In this document: piece by piece, positions 16,485 through 25,556 of the stretch
Layout: each line of letters begins with the position of its first letter
Position numbering within the stretch: the stretch's first letter is position 1
Assembly (NCBI GenBank): GCA_963742105.1
Contig: CAVUKN010000002.1
Location: 186,001-250,000, forward strand
Direction: 5' to 3'
DNA from: Gp6-AA40 sp963742105
GTDB taxonomy: Bacteria > Acidobacteriota > Vicinamibacteria > Vicinamibacterales > UBA2999
DNA length: 64,000 nucleotides
Position numbers and translations under genes: made by a program
The notes under the pieces: generated by a model
What the model was told of the DNA's origin: nothing
Databases searched by the model: none
What the model saw: the letters and a program-made list of their open reading frames with translations, nothing else

Positions 16485-17438
16485 TCAGGGTTGCGCCGCC
16501 CACTTCCCCCAGCTCGGGAAGCCGCTGAAACCAGGCGATGGGGTGTCGGTGATCATGCTGACAATGCCGCTGCCATCGACGGCGTCGATCGTGTGAACCT
16601 GAAGGTGACCGTCGATCTGGCGATGAAAAGCGATTCGATCGCCTTCAGGCGACCAGGATGGCTTCGTGTCCAACCCCGGGAAGTGCGTCAGCCTGACTGG
16701 TTCGCTACTGCCGTCAGCAGTCATGACATAAATTTCGGAGTTGCCATCGCGGGTACTCTCGAACGCAATCCGGTCCGCTTTCGGCGACCAGGCCGGATTC
16801 GTATCGGAGGCCGTATTTGTCGTCAGCCGGACAGGCGCAGACCCGTCGGCGTTCATCACGTAGATTTCACTATTGCCGTCCCTGCTACTCGAGAACACGA
16901 TGTCGTTGCCTTTCGGCGACCAGGCGCAACGGCTGTCGTCACTGGGATGATTGGTCAGATTCGTGAGTCCCTGTCCGTGGACGTCCACGATGAAAATCTC
17001 CCGGGGCATGGTCATGCTGTTGAAACACAATTCGTTGCCGTTGTGAGAGAAGCTCGCGAACTGTGCTCCTCTGGTGCCCAGGCTCGCGACGAGCCGTATG
17101 TCGGTGCCGTCCAGGTTCATCACAAATATCTCGGGTGGCCCGCCCCTCCTGTTCGAATGAAATGCGATCAACTTTTTGCTGTGTGACCACACGGGTGCCT
17201 TGTCATTGAAGACATTCTTGGTGATCCGGGTTTGAGACGAGCCATCCGGCAACATCACATAAATCTCCTCACACGCTGGGCACAGGAGGTCCATGTCGGG
17301 ATTGTCGCGATCGGTGCTGAAGAGAATGAACCCTTCGTTAGCTCCTTGCTCGTTCGCATACGATGCGGCGAACCACCCGAGGGTGAGGATGAACACGGTC
17401 GTAAACAGCGTTGACACGCGCGTGATGCTACGTTTCAT
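16485..17438 (-). CDS. Secreted PD40/TolB-like beta-propeller protein
   Basis: A 317-residue protein with a signal peptide (RVSTLFTTVFILTLGWFAAS) and about five PD40 blades. Typical units are NSEIYVMNADGSAPVRLT followed by PAWSPKADRIAFESTRDG, as in the TolB propeller. A C-A-C-E pair (LLCPACEEIYVM) in the first blade is unusual. The ATG at 17438 has AGGAGC six bases upstream. PD40 propellers are protein-binding scaffolds; TolB itself is not implied because no tolA/pal genes are nearby and the TolB N-terminal domain is absent. A paralogue lies at 37855-39129. Confidence 0.87.
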   Translation of the reverse strand: MKRSITRVSTLFTTVFILTLGWFAASYANEQGANEGFILFSTDRDNPDMDLLCPACEEIYVMLPDGSSQTRITKNVFNDKAPVWSHSKKLIAFHSNRRGGPPEIFVMNLDGTDIRLVASLGTRGAQFASFSHNGNELCFNSMTMPREIFIVDVHGQGLTNLTNHPSDDSRCAWSPKGNDIVFSSSRDGNSEIYVMNADGSAPVRLTTNTASDTNPAWSPKADRIAFESTRDGNSEIYVMTADGSSEPVRLTHFPGLDTKPSWSPEGDRIAFHRQIDGHLQVHTIDAVDGSGIVSMITDTPSPGFSGFPSWGKWAAQP

Positions 17439-17492
17439 GTTTGCTCCTGTTCCTGCTGGGCGATGACCTCGATGCTCACCTGGTTGATCCCA

Positions 17493-19169
17493 TCATTTCT
17501 TGTGGGAGGTCACTGTGTACGTCACGCTGCGTGTAGAGGAATTGCCAACGGCATCAGTCGCTGTTACCACGAACGTCTTGTTTCCCATGGGCGACGTGCT
17601 GGCGAGACTCCCGTTCGCAACCGACCCCGCACACGACGTCGTCCCCGCACCCCCATCGCTGCAGGCATAGCTGGCGACAACCTTCACATTCACCCCGTAT
17701 GCCGCCGCGGAAGACGGTGATGCGATCGTTATCGTCGGCGCCTTCTTGTCCACCTTGTTCCCGGTGAACGGACCGGCAGTACTGCAGTTCCCCGCGTTGT
17801 CACAGATCGAACGGCTATTCGTCACAGCGTTGGCCGTCTCCATCCCGATCGGCACGTTGGTCGTCAGGGTGAAGCTCGCGTCCGCCAAGTTCGCCAGTCC
17901 TGATCCGACATCATTTGCGGTGCATGCAATGGTGACGTCAGTGTTACGCCAAGAGCCGCCCGCCGCGGCGCATGACACTTGCGGAGCCGTGGCGTCGTCA
18001 GGGCCCGGCTCGCCAGGCGAATAGATCTCCCCGCTTGCCAATACGGTGTTGAAGGCGGCGACCCCCCCACCGACCAGCACCAGCCCGTCGGGAAGCAACG
18101 TAGTCGTATGGCCAACTCGGGGCGTGCTCATGAAGGCCGCGGGCGACCAAATCCCGCTCCGCGGATCGTAGAGTTCTGCGCTGGCCAAGTAAGGGTTCCC
18201 AGAATAGGGGTACGTGGTGTAACCGCCGCTAACGAGCACACGGCCGTCTGCTAACAACGTGCTCTCGTGGTAGTACCTTCCTTTGCGCATCGAGCCGGTC
18301 TCCCGCCAGGTTCCGGAAACCGGGTCGTAGATCTCGGCGCTTCCCCAAGTGAAATAGTCAACATAGACCCCGCCGCCGGACTCGAAATAGTAGGAGAAGG
18401 CCCCCCCGCTGACGAGCAGTTGACCGCCTGACAGCAAAGTTGCGGTGTGCGTTTCCCGGGCCGCAGTCATCGCGCCCGTCAGCGACCAGGTGCCCAGCGC
18501 CGGATCGTAGATCTCGGCGTCGGCCGTGCTGTTCCAATCGTGTTGCCCGCCGCTGGCGAGCACGCGGCCGTCTTGCAGCAACGTGGCGGTGTGAAAGAAC
18601 CGCGCCGTGCTCATCGAAGGGGCCAGCGACCAGGTGCCCAGCGCCGGATTGTAGATTTCTGTGCTTCCCAACGCGCTGGAGCCGTCGGGGGATCCGCCGC
18701 TGACGAGCACCCGGCCGTCTGCCAGCAAGGTGGCCGTGTGGTAATAGCGGCTCGCACGCATCGAGCCTGTCATCGACCAGGTGCCCCGCGCCGGATCGTA
18801 GATTTCCGCGCTGGCGTAGCTCTGTTGGCTGAGGTTAACACCGCCGGTGACGAGCACCCGGCCGTCTTGCAGCAGCGTGGCCGTGTGGAGGAACCGTGCC
18901 GTGCTCATCGAAGCGGCCGGCGACCACGTCCCCACCGCCGGATTGTAGATTTCCGCGCTTCCCAATGCGCTGGAGCCATCGAGGGAACCGCCGCTCACGA
19001 GCACGCGGCCGTCCAGTAGCAAGGTGGCGGTGTGGTCGGTGCGCGGCGTGCTCATCGAGCCTGCCGGCGACCACGAGTCTGATGCTTCCACTTGCTTCGT
19101 AGCGAGCATCGCCATAACAAGACCGAGCATCAAGGCGACCTGGGTCCAGACCGATCTTTGGAAAAGCAT
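17493..19169 (-). CDS. Secreted Kelch-repeat protein with C-terminal Ig/HYR-like region
   Basis: A 558-residue exported protein (leader VWTQVALMLGLVMAMLATKQ). Residues ~30-395 are seven or so Kelch-type units of the form MSTARFLHTATLLQDGRVLV-TGG...AEIYDPA-GTWS, a beta-propeller. The last ~150 residues contain Cys pairs (SCAAAGGSW, IACTAND, CDNAGNCSTAG, ACSDGGAGTTSC) and end in a TFVVTATDAVGNSSTRSV beta-sandwich-like segment, as in extracellular bacterial adhesin-like proteins. A role in binding a polymer or surface is inferred. It is read opposite to the winged-helix/TPR regulator across a 234-bp gap. Confidence 0.87.
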   Translation of the reverse strand: MLFQRSVWTQVALMLGLVMAMLATKQVEASDSWSPAGSMSTPRTDHTATLLLDGRVLVSGGSLDGSSALGSAEIYNPAVGTWSPAASMSTARFLHTATLLQDGRVLVTGGVNLSQQSYASAEIYDPARGTWSMTGSMRASRYYHTATLLADGRVLVSGGSPDGSSALGSTEIYNPALGTWSLAPSMSTARFFHTATLLQDGRVLASGGQHDWNSTADAEIYDPALGTWSLTGAMTAARETHTATLLSGGQLLVSGGAFSYYFESGGGVYVDYFTWGSAEIYDPVSGTWRETGSMRKGRYYHESTLLADGRVLVSGGYTTYPYSGNPYLASAELYDPRSGIWSPAAFMSTPRVGHTTTLLPDGLVLVGGGVAAFNTVLASGEIYSPGEPGPDDATAPQVSCAAAGGSWRNTDVTIACTANDVGSGLANLADASFTLTTNVPIGMETANAVTNSRSICDNAGNCSTAGPFTGNKVDKKAPTITIASPSSAAAYGVNVKVVASYACSDGGAGTTSCAGSVANGSLASTSPMGNKTFVVTATDAVGNSSTRSVTYTVTSHKK

Positions 19170-19284
19170 TGACCTCTACCTTGCGGGGCGAAAGAGTGCA
19201 CGACGAGATTGCCGCCATCGGTTCGAATCACCGCTCGATTCCGCATGCGAATTGACGCATGCGCAAGAGCCCTTGGCTACTGTC

Positions 19285-19314
19285 TTGACGCTGACTTTCT
19301 TGTGACTCGATAAC
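19285..19314 (+). promoter_or_regulatory. Possible sigma-70-type promoter for the winged-helix/TPR gene
   Basis: TTGACG, an 18-base spacer and GATAAC lie 90 bp before the ATG at 19404. The -35 match is good and the -10 match is fair. The region is AT-richer than its surroundings. Prediction by eye only. Confidence 0.3.
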
Positions 19315-19403
19315 TGGTTGCGCAAAAAAGGTTTAGGGCGATGTGACTGGCGTTCGACGCGTGGAACAGATAGAGTCCTCTCTGCATCTGCCCCAGGGAT
19401 CCG

Positions 19404-21332
19404 ATGGACATCCAAACACCGGACGCGCCCGTGTTTCGCTTCGGCATTTTTGAGCTCGATACACGGTCAGGTGAACTCCGTCGGCACGGACTGAAAGTCC
19501 GCCTTCCCGATCAGTCATTCCAGATTCTCCAAACGCTCATCAGGCGTCCCGGTGAAGTGGTGACACGGGACGAACTGCGGCGCGTGCTGTGGACGGCGGA
19601 GACCTTCGTCGATTTCGAAGTCGGGTTGAATAGCGCCGTCCGGAAGCTGCGGGAGGCGCTTGACGACTCTGCCGAGAATCCCCGGTTCGTCGAGACTCTG
19701 CCACGTCGCGGATATCGTTTCGTCGCGTCGGTGGCCGCGCATGCTCCACACACGCCGTCTCTGGCCGAATCTGCCGCACCGGAAGTGGACACGTCCTTAC
19801 CCGTTGGCGACTCTTCGGTTACTTCGATCGTTCGCTTTCGCATCCCTCGGTGGGCTGCTGCCGGTGGCCTGCTGCTCGTGGCCCTCGTGGCGTTTGCCGC
19901 TGTCTACCAACGTGGAGGGTTGGCGAATATGCGTGCAGGACCGGCCGAAGCACCGATCCGTTCCCTCGTCGTGCTTCCGTTTGCAAACCTCACGGGAGAC
20001 GCCGCGCAGGATTACTTTGTCGACGCGGTCACCGACGCCGTCACAGGGCATCTTGCGCAGGTGGACGGCCTTGATGTCATTTCACGTACGTCCGCTCGGC
20101 AGTACAAAGACGCTGCCATCGGCGTTCACGAGATTGGGAGTGCACTTAAGGTGGACGGGGTTGTGGAAGGGGCTGTGGTGCGGTCGGAATCAGGCGTGCG
20201 CATAACCGCGACGTTGATCCGTGCCGCGACCGACCGCCATGTTTGGGCTCACGCGTATGAAGGTGAATTCAATCACATGATCCCGCTCCAGCAGCTCATC
20301 GCGTCAGACGTGGCGGTCGCGGCAGGGCGCCCTCCGCTCGCATCCGCCGGCGGGCGCACCAGGAAGGGAATCGATGCGCAGGCCTACGACGCATACCTGA
20401 AAGGAATCAGTGCCCGGGGCGTGCAGCAACAGGAGTCGTTCCGCCGCGCCATTGCGTACTTCGAGCAGGCGATCGCGATCCAGCCGGACTTCGGCGAGGC
20501 GTACGCCGAGTTGGCGTTGGTTCAGGTTCAATTCCTGTTCGGCGGTTCCCTCACGCCGCGTGAAACAATCCCCAAGGCTGAAGCAGCCGCCCGCAGGGCA
20601 TTGCAACTCGATCAATCCCTTCCACGGGCGCACTTGGCTCTCGCCCAGATCCTCAATCTCCATTACTGGCGGTGGGCGGAAGGCGATAAGGCATTGCAAC
20701 GCGGCGCCGAGGTGCAGGGGGGGCGCGAGGAATTCTCCTCGGCAGTCATCGAGTCGTTGATTCGGCGTGGGCGGTTCGCGGAGGCCCTTGCCGCAGCTGA
20801 ACGCGCGTTGAGGCTCGATCCACTCTCCATCAATGCGCAGATTGCCGCGGGCAACGCCGAACGCGCGGCGGGGCGGTACGACCGTGCGATTGTTGCGTTA
20901 CGCCGGGCACTCGGGATGCTGCCGGGAAACACCCGCGCGCACTTCCAGCTTGGCGTTACGTTCGTCGCGATGGGTCGGATGGATGACGCTATCCGTGAGC
21001 TCGAATTGGCGGCGCGGCCATCCAGCGTGCATAACTCGAGGATGGAAGCCTACCTGGGGTACGCATATGCCGCAGCGGGGCGCACACGCGACGCGCGCCA
21101 GGTTTTGAAAGAGCTCGAATTTCACCGACGTGATCAATACGTATCTGCGTTCGGTTTCGCCATGATCCACGATGCACTCGGCGAGAACGAGCCTGCGCTT
21201 GCCGCTCTGCAGCGCGCCTTCGAAGAGCGGGCTGTCGAATTCGCGCAGATGGCGCAGTATCCGCCATTTAGGGCAATCGCGTCCGAACCACGCTTCCAAG
21301 CCGTTATGCGGCAGGTAGACCTCCCACACTGA
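19404..21332 (+). CDS. CadC/ToxR-like membrane regulator: winged-helix DNA-binding domain, one TM helix, TPR periplasmic part
   Basis: A 642-residue protein. Residues ~10-110 are an OmpR/PhoB-type winged helix (FGIFELDTRSGELRRHG, VDFEVGLNSAVRKLREAL, ETLPRRGYRFVA). A single membrane helix follows (~150-170, WAAAGGLLLVALVAFAAVYQ). Then comes a TolB-N/adenylate-cyclase-associated-like segment (VLPFANLTGDAAQDYFVDAV) and from ~320 several TPRs (SFRRAIAYFEQAIAIQPDFG and later units). This architecture is frequent in Acidobacteriota and is read as a one-component membrane regulator. The divergent Kelch gene is a candidate target by position only. Confidence 0.9.
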   Translation: MDIQTPDAPVFRFGIFELDTRSGELRRHGLKVRLPDQSFQILQTLIRRPGEVVTRDELRRVLWTAETFVDFEVGLNSAVRKLREALDDSAENPRFVETLPRRGYRFVASVAAHAPHTPSLAESAAPEVDTSLPVGDSSVTSIVRFRIPRWAAAGGLLLVALVAFAAVYQRGGLANMRAGPAEAPIRSLVVLPFANLTGDAAQDYFVDAVTDAVTGHLAQVDGLDVISRTSARQYKDAAIGVHEIGSALKVDGVVEGAVVRSESGVRITATLIRAATDRHVWAHAYEGEFNHMIPLQQLIASDVAVAAGRPPLASAGGRTRKGIDAQAYDAYLKGISARGVQQQESFRRAIAYFEQAIAIQPDFGEAYAELALVQVQFLFGGSLTPRETIPKAEAAARRALQLDQSLPRAHLALAQILNLHYWRWAEGDKALQRGAEVQGGREEFSSAVIESLIRRGRFAEALAAAERALRLDPLSINAQIAAGNAERAAGRYDRAIVALRRALGMLPGNTRAHFQLGVTFVAMGRMDDAIRELELAARPSSVHNSRMEAYLGYAYAAAGRTRDARQVLKELEFHRRDQYVSAFGFAMIHDALGENEPALAALQRAFEERAVEFAQMAQYPPFRAIASEPRFQAVMRQVDLPH

Positions 21333-21742
21333 TGGAGATCAGGCTGGACATTCACCGATCCACCCGCTGCGTGTCGTTGGTCGCCGGATCCGCGCTGGCA
21401 TCCTGACGTAAGCTGCAGAAGCGCTCCCAGTAACGCTTACGCGTGAGGAATCTCCTTGGTGAACACCGCCACCAGTTTGCTGGGGAGCGTGCCCGGCTTG
21501 TACTTGCTCGTCCAGCCGTCGTCCTCGGTCAGGAACAGACTGCGTCCTGATTTGCATTGGGATGATCGCGCAGCACCTGCCCTGGTCACGGTTGAAGTGC
21601 GCTGACTCTCATTCCTTTGTATTCGTCGTAGTCGGCCATTTGACAAGCGGCTGATGTACCGCGACCGACATCACGGATGCAGCGGCTTTGACAGCAGCGG
21701 CGAATTTGACGACTGGCTGCACGGGATGTATGTTCCCGCGTC
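21333..21742. other. 410-bp gap without a supported gene
   Basis: Lies between the regulator stop and the esterase start. A minus-strand open frame (21437-21646) reads FLTEDDGWTSKYKPGTLPSK and then ends with KLVAVFTKEIPHA; it has protein-like composition at its C-terminus only. It could be a decayed gene fragment but I cannot name it. No clear terminator for the regulator is seen. Confidence 0.4.
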
Positions 21743-23341
21743 ATGGTGACCATTTATGCCTTGATGCTGGCCGGCGGCCTGGCCGCCGACCCGGCAGCCT
21801 GCGAGAAGCTGAAGACGCTGGCCCTGCCGAACACCACGATGACAGCCGTGGAACTCGTACCCGCCGGTCCATTCACGCCGCCGGCCGGACCCGGCCGCGG
21901 TGGAGCGCCGGGTGCACCGGGCCGTGGCCAGGGAGCCGGGCCCGCGCGAGGGGGACAGGCTGATGCCGGACGCGCGGGTGGTCAGCCGCCCAACGTACCG
22001 GCGAACGCGCAGGCGCAGACAGGAACCATGCTCGGCGCGCACTGCCGAGTCGCGGCGACGCTCAAGCCCTCGGCTGATTCCGACATCGCGATCGAGGTGT
22101 GGCTGCCGGCGGACAACTGGAACGGCAAGTTCCAGGCGGTAGGGAATGGCGGCTGGGCGGGCGTGATCAGTTATCCAGCGATGGCGACGGCGCTGCAGGA
22201 AGGCTACGCCACCGCGTCCACGAACACCGGGCATGTCGGTGGAAATGCCGCCTTCGCGATCGATCATCCCGAGAAGCTGACCGATTTCGCGTACCGCGCC
22301 GTGCACGAGATGACGGTACAGGCGAAAGCATTGATCAACGCCTACTACGGCCGGGCGCCGCGCTTCTCCTACTGGAATGGCTGCTCCACCGGCGGGCGGC
22401 AGGGTCTGATGGAGGCGCAGCGCTATCCGGAGGACTTCGACGCGATCCTCGCCGGCGCGCCGGCGAACTACCAGACGCATCTTCATGCCTGGGACCTGTC
22501 GGTAAACGTTCCCGTGCTCAAGGACCCGGCCGCGTCGGTGCCACCGGCCAAGCTGCAGATGGTGACCAGCGCCGCGATTGCTGCCTGCGACGCGAGGGAT
22601 GGTGTCACCGACAAGTTGATCAGCAATCCGCGCGGCTGCTCGTTCGACGTCGCAACGTTGCAGTGCAAGGCAGGAGATGCCGAGAACTGTTTGACGGCGC
22701 CGCAGGTCGCGGCAATGAAACGAGCCTACCAGCCGGCGAAGACCTCGTCCGGCCAGGTCGTCTTTCCGGGCAAGGAACCCGGCAGCGAGTACCAGTGGGC
22801 GGCGTTCCTCGGATCCCAGGCTCCTGGTGTGTCAGTCGGCTCCTTCCAGGTCGCGTTCAACGACGCCAATTGGGATCCGAAGACGTTCGACCTCGATCGC
22901 GATCTGAAAGTCGTGGACGAGAAAGTCGGCGTGCCGGTCAACGCCGTCAACCCCGACCTGCGCGCGTTCAAGCAGCGCGGGGGCAAGCTGCTCCTCTATC
23001 ACGGCTGGAACGACACGGCGATTTCGCCCGGGAACACGGTGGACTACTACCAGAGCGTGCTGGCGTCGATGGGCGGTAAGCAGGACGACTTCCTGCGGCT
23101 GTTCATGGTGCCGGCGATGCAGCACTGCGGTGGCGGACCGGGTCCGAATCAAATCAACTGGATGGCGGCGCTGGAGCGATGGCGCGAGTCGAATCAGGCT
23201 CCGTCGCGCATCGAAGCGGCTCACATCGCCGGCAACCGCGTCGACATGACGCGACCGCTCTGTCCGTACCCGCAGGTGGCGGTCTATACGGGCGGGGGCA
23301 CCACCAACGACGCCGCGAATTTCTCTTGCAAGGCGCCGTGA
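21743..23341 (+). CDS. Tannase/feruloyl esterase family alpha/beta-hydrolase, secreted
   Basis: A 532-residue exported esterase. The family CS-D-HC catalytic motif is complete: C214-S215 in GCSTGGRQG, D424 in HGWNDTAI, and H461-C462 in MQHCGGG; in this family the two neighbouring Cys form a disulfide that aligns Ser and His. Other landmarks are FQAVGNGGWAGVISY, GYATASTNTGHVG and AGAPANYQ. The protein starts MVTIYALMLAGGLAADPAAC, a short signal. Residues ~43-95 are a Gly/Pro/Ala-rich insert (GPGRGGAPGAPGRGQGAGPA) not needed for the fold. Likely substrates are plant phenolic esters; the exact one is unknown. Confidence 0.92.
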   Translation: MVTIYALMLAGGLAADPAACEKLKTLALPNTTMTAVELVPAGPFTPPAGPGRGGAPGAPGRGQGAGPARGGQADAGRAGGQPPNVPANAQAQTGTMLGAHCRVAATLKPSADSDIAIEVWLPADNWNGKFQAVGNGGWAGVISYPAMATALQEGYATASTNTGHVGGNAAFAIDHPEKLTDFAYRAVHEMTVQAKALINAYYGRAPRFSYWNGCSTGGRQGLMEAQRYPEDFDAILAGAPANYQTHLHAWDLSVNVPVLKDPAASVPPAKLQMVTSAAIAACDARDGVTDKLISNPRGCSFDVATLQCKAGDAENCLTAPQVAAMKRAYQPAKTSSGQVVFPGKEPGSEYQWAAFLGSQAPGVSVGSFQVAFNDANWDPKTFDLDRDLKVVDEKVGVPVNAVNPDLRAFKQRGGKLLLYHGWNDTAISPGNTVDYYQSVLASMGGKQDDFLRLFMVPAMQHCGGGPGPNQINWMAALERWRESNQAPSRIEAAHIAGNRVDMTRPLCPYPQVAVYTGGGTTNDAANFSCKAP

Positions 23342-23362
23342 CGTCGAGGACATGGGCCGTTT

Positions 23363-23391
23363 GCGACCCGCAGGCGCTGTGGGGTCGTCGC
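23363..23391. terminator. Possible bidirectional terminator hairpin between convergent genes
   Basis: GCGACCC and GGGTCGTCGC pair imperfectly around a short loop in the 53-bp space between the esterase stop and the DUF6152 stop. No T-run is present on either strand. Confidence 0.3.
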
Positions 23392-23394
23392 CCG

Positions 23395-23841
23395 TCAGTT
23401 ATCGAGCCCGCACTTGCCCTGACGGTAGTTGTTCCACACGAACGGGCCGCGATTCGGCGTGGAAAGGACCGCCGCCTGAAGCTTCCGGGCGGCGGTGCCG
23501 GTAGCCGGCTCGCGCTTGGTCGCATTGGCGTCGCGTCGCGCCGGATAGCCGCAGGCTCCAAGCTCGTCGCCGACCCTGATGGAGTCGAGAGCAATACCCC
23601 TCCGCTGGATCTGCAGCGGGCCCGGTCCTTCCAGCGCGTAGCGCTCGACCATTCCGTTCGTCGTGACGTCGAGATAGATCCAGCTGTGCGGATTGACCAT
23701 CTCGACGCTCGCGACCACGCCGTTCACGGTCACGACGGTGGAGTTGTCGAACTCGCTGACGAACGAATGGTGAGCCGCCGCGCCGCTGTTCAGCGTAATG
23801 GCGGTAAGCAGGGCGATGACAAGCGCCGCGCCGCATCTCAT
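23395..23841 (-). CDS. DUF6152 family secreted protein
   Basis: A 148-residue protein starting at the ATG at 23841 with GGGAGG upstream and signal peptide MRCGAALVIALLTAITLNSG. It shows the DUF6152 pattern: AAHHSFVSEFDNSTVVTVNG, then VEMVNPHSWIYLDVTTNG, and a late GDELGACGYPARRD segment. In Acidobacteriota this small family is abundant and often close to the 'GKPDLSGVW' proteins; the function is unknown. The C-terminus (NRGPFVWNNYRQGKCGLDN) has a Cys that could pair with that in GACGYP. Confidence 0.85.
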   Translation of the reverse strand: MRCGAALVIALLTAITLNSGAAAHHSFVSEFDNSTVVTVNGVVASVEMVNPHSWIYLDVTTNGMVERYALEGPGPLQIQRRGIALDSIRVGDELGACGYPARRDANATKREPATGTAARKLQAAVLSTPNRGPFVWNNYRQGKCGLDN

Positions 23842-24018
23842 GATGGCCTCCCGTGAGGTTGTTGCCGGAGCGATTGTCAGCATGTCACGTTACCAGTGTG
23901 TGACGCCCCGGTCGGGCCGGAAACACCCAGGGATCGAGAGGAACCGTGCGACCTGTCGACGTCGTGGCGCGCCCTCATCACACCCCTCACACCTGCCAGG
24001 AACGATGTAGAGTTCCAC

Positions 24019-25506
24019 ATGGTCGGTCGCACGCTGATGCACTACAAGGTCCTCGCCGAGCTTGGCGCCGGCGGGATGGGCGTGGTGTACGAAGCGATCG
24101 ACCTGCGGCTGGATCGCAGGGTAGCGCTCAAGATCCTTCCCGCCGACAAGAGTGATCACGAGCACCGTCGCGAGCGTTTCCTGCACGAAGCACGAACGGC
24201 TTCAGCCCTCAACGACCCGCACATCGTCACGATCTTCGACATCTTCACGGCCGACGACACCGACGTGCTCGTCATGGAGCTGGTGCCGGGCCGCACGCTT
24301 CGCCGGATTCTTGATGACGGCCCCGTCCCGTTGGCCCAGGCACTCGACATCGCCATGCAGATTGCCGAGGGCGTCGGGGCGGCGCACGCTGCCGGTATCG
24401 TGCACCGGGACCTGAAACCAGGCAACGTGATGATCACCGAGCGCGGCCGCATCAAGGTGCTCGACTTCGGCCTCGCAAAGCTCGTGGGCGGCTCTCTCAC
24501 GGATCAACCGACGACGCTGGCGCCAGCCACGTTGGCGGGAATACTACTGGGGACCGTCGACTACATGTCGCCCGAACAGGCTCGGGGCGATCCGATTGAC
24601 GCGCGCACCGACGTATTCTCGCTCGGGGCGATGCTCTACGAAATGATCGCCGGCGTCCGGCCGTTCACCTCAGGCCACGTCCTGGGAGTGCTTCACGAAA
24701 TCGTGTATGGCGCCATTGCCCCGATCCGCACGCGGCGGCCTGACGCCACCGCCGACATCGAGCGAATCGCGTTCCGCGCGCTGGAACGCGACGTCACCAG
24801 GCGATATCAGACGATGGCAGCGTTCGGAGACGACCTCCGGCGGGCGCACCGCAACCTCGTCGCGGATGCACCCGCGGACCTCGGCACGCCTGCACCGGCC
24901 TTCGTACCACCGCCACTTCCCCCCGCCGCCGCTCAACCGGCTGTCGGTCAATCCCCTGCGACGTTCGCGCCAGGAGTTCCCGCACCAGTCTCCGATCCAC
25001 CGGTAACGGCGCCACTGGTTCCCGGCAGGATCGATCGCCAGTTGCCTCGTATGAACCGGCGCCGGAGGCACGGCCTTCTCCCTCGCAAGAAGCGCTCGTT
25101 CTGGTCGCGAGCTGTCATCGTGCTCTCGATCCTGTTCATCGTGAACTGGGGCCGGACGGGGTTCCATGCGCCGCTGCGTCAGCGTAGCGGGCGGAACGTT
25201 GACGAGGGACAACCGTCAAAGAGCGGCGACATCGGGCAGGGCATCGAGGACGCGATCGCCGGGGGCCTCTTGTCGTTCGGGTCGAAGTCGGCCGAGCTGC
25301 AGATGGCGAGCGCGCAGATCTACTGGAGTCGCGCCCGACAGACGAAGGACCCGGTGTACCTGAAGAAAGCGGAGGACGGGTTCAACGAGGCGATTCGGAT
25401 CGGACTCGATGCCGACGATGAAAAGCAGGCCCGGGAGATTCTGAACGAGATCGCGGCGTTGAGGACGGTGGACGACGCCGGGCTGCCGCGCAGCGACGGA
25501 CCGTAG
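24019..25506 (+). CDS. Membrane Ser/Thr protein kinase with C-terminal helical tail
   Basis: A 495-residue Hanks-type kinase from the ATG at 24019 (the frame is open further upstream, but the kinase begins HYKVLAELGAGGMGVVYEA here). Kinase motifs are all present: GAGGMG glycine loop, VALKIL lysine, HRDLKPGN catalytic loop, DFGLAK, and YMSPEQARGD. After the kinase (~1-270) comes a Pro/Ala-rich linker. A basic stretch (RRRRHGLLPRKKR) is followed by one membrane helix (~361-377, AVIVLSILFIVNW). A TPR-like tail (AEDGFNEAIRIGLDADDEKQ) follows the helix. The next gene, encoding TIR-WD40, starts 50 bp downstream on the same strand and is probably co-transcribed. Confidence 0.93.
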   Translation: MVGRTLMHYKVLAELGAGGMGVVYEAIDLRLDRRVALKILPADKSDHEHRRERFLHEARTASALNDPHIVTIFDIFTADDTDVLVMELVPGRTLRRILDDGPVPLAQALDIAMQIAEGVGAAHAAGIVHRDLKPGNVMITERGRIKVLDFGLAKLVGGSLTDQPTTLAPATLAGILLGTVDYMSPEQARGDPIDARTDVFSLGAMLYEMIAGVRPFTSGHVLGVLHEIVYGAIAPIRTRRPDATADIERIAFRALERDVTRRYQTMAAFGDDLRRAHRNLVADAPADLGTPAPAFVPPPLPPAAAQPAVGQSPATFAPGVPAPVSDPPVTAPLVPGRIDRQLPRMNRRRRHGLLPRKKRSFWSRAVIVLSILFIVNWGRTGFHAPLRQRSGRNVDEGQPSKSGDIGQGIEDAIAGGLLSFGSKSAELQMASAQIYWSRARQTKDPVYLKKAEDGFNEAIRIGLDADDEKQAREILNEIAALRTVDDAGLPRSDGP

Positions 25507-25556
25507 ACGCCGGCCCCAATCACGCTAGCACGCGTCCACTTCTTCGCGGAGTCTCC

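Noticed and set aside
16273..16503. A 76-codon minus-strand frame with one hydrophobic stretch
   Set aside because: Overlaps the PD40 gene 3' end and has no ribosome binding site or homology I can recognise.
21437..21646. A 69-codon minus-strand frame in the gap before the esterase
   Set aside because: Only the C-terminal half looks like protein and no family is recognised; kept as a possible fragment in the gap entry, not as a gene.
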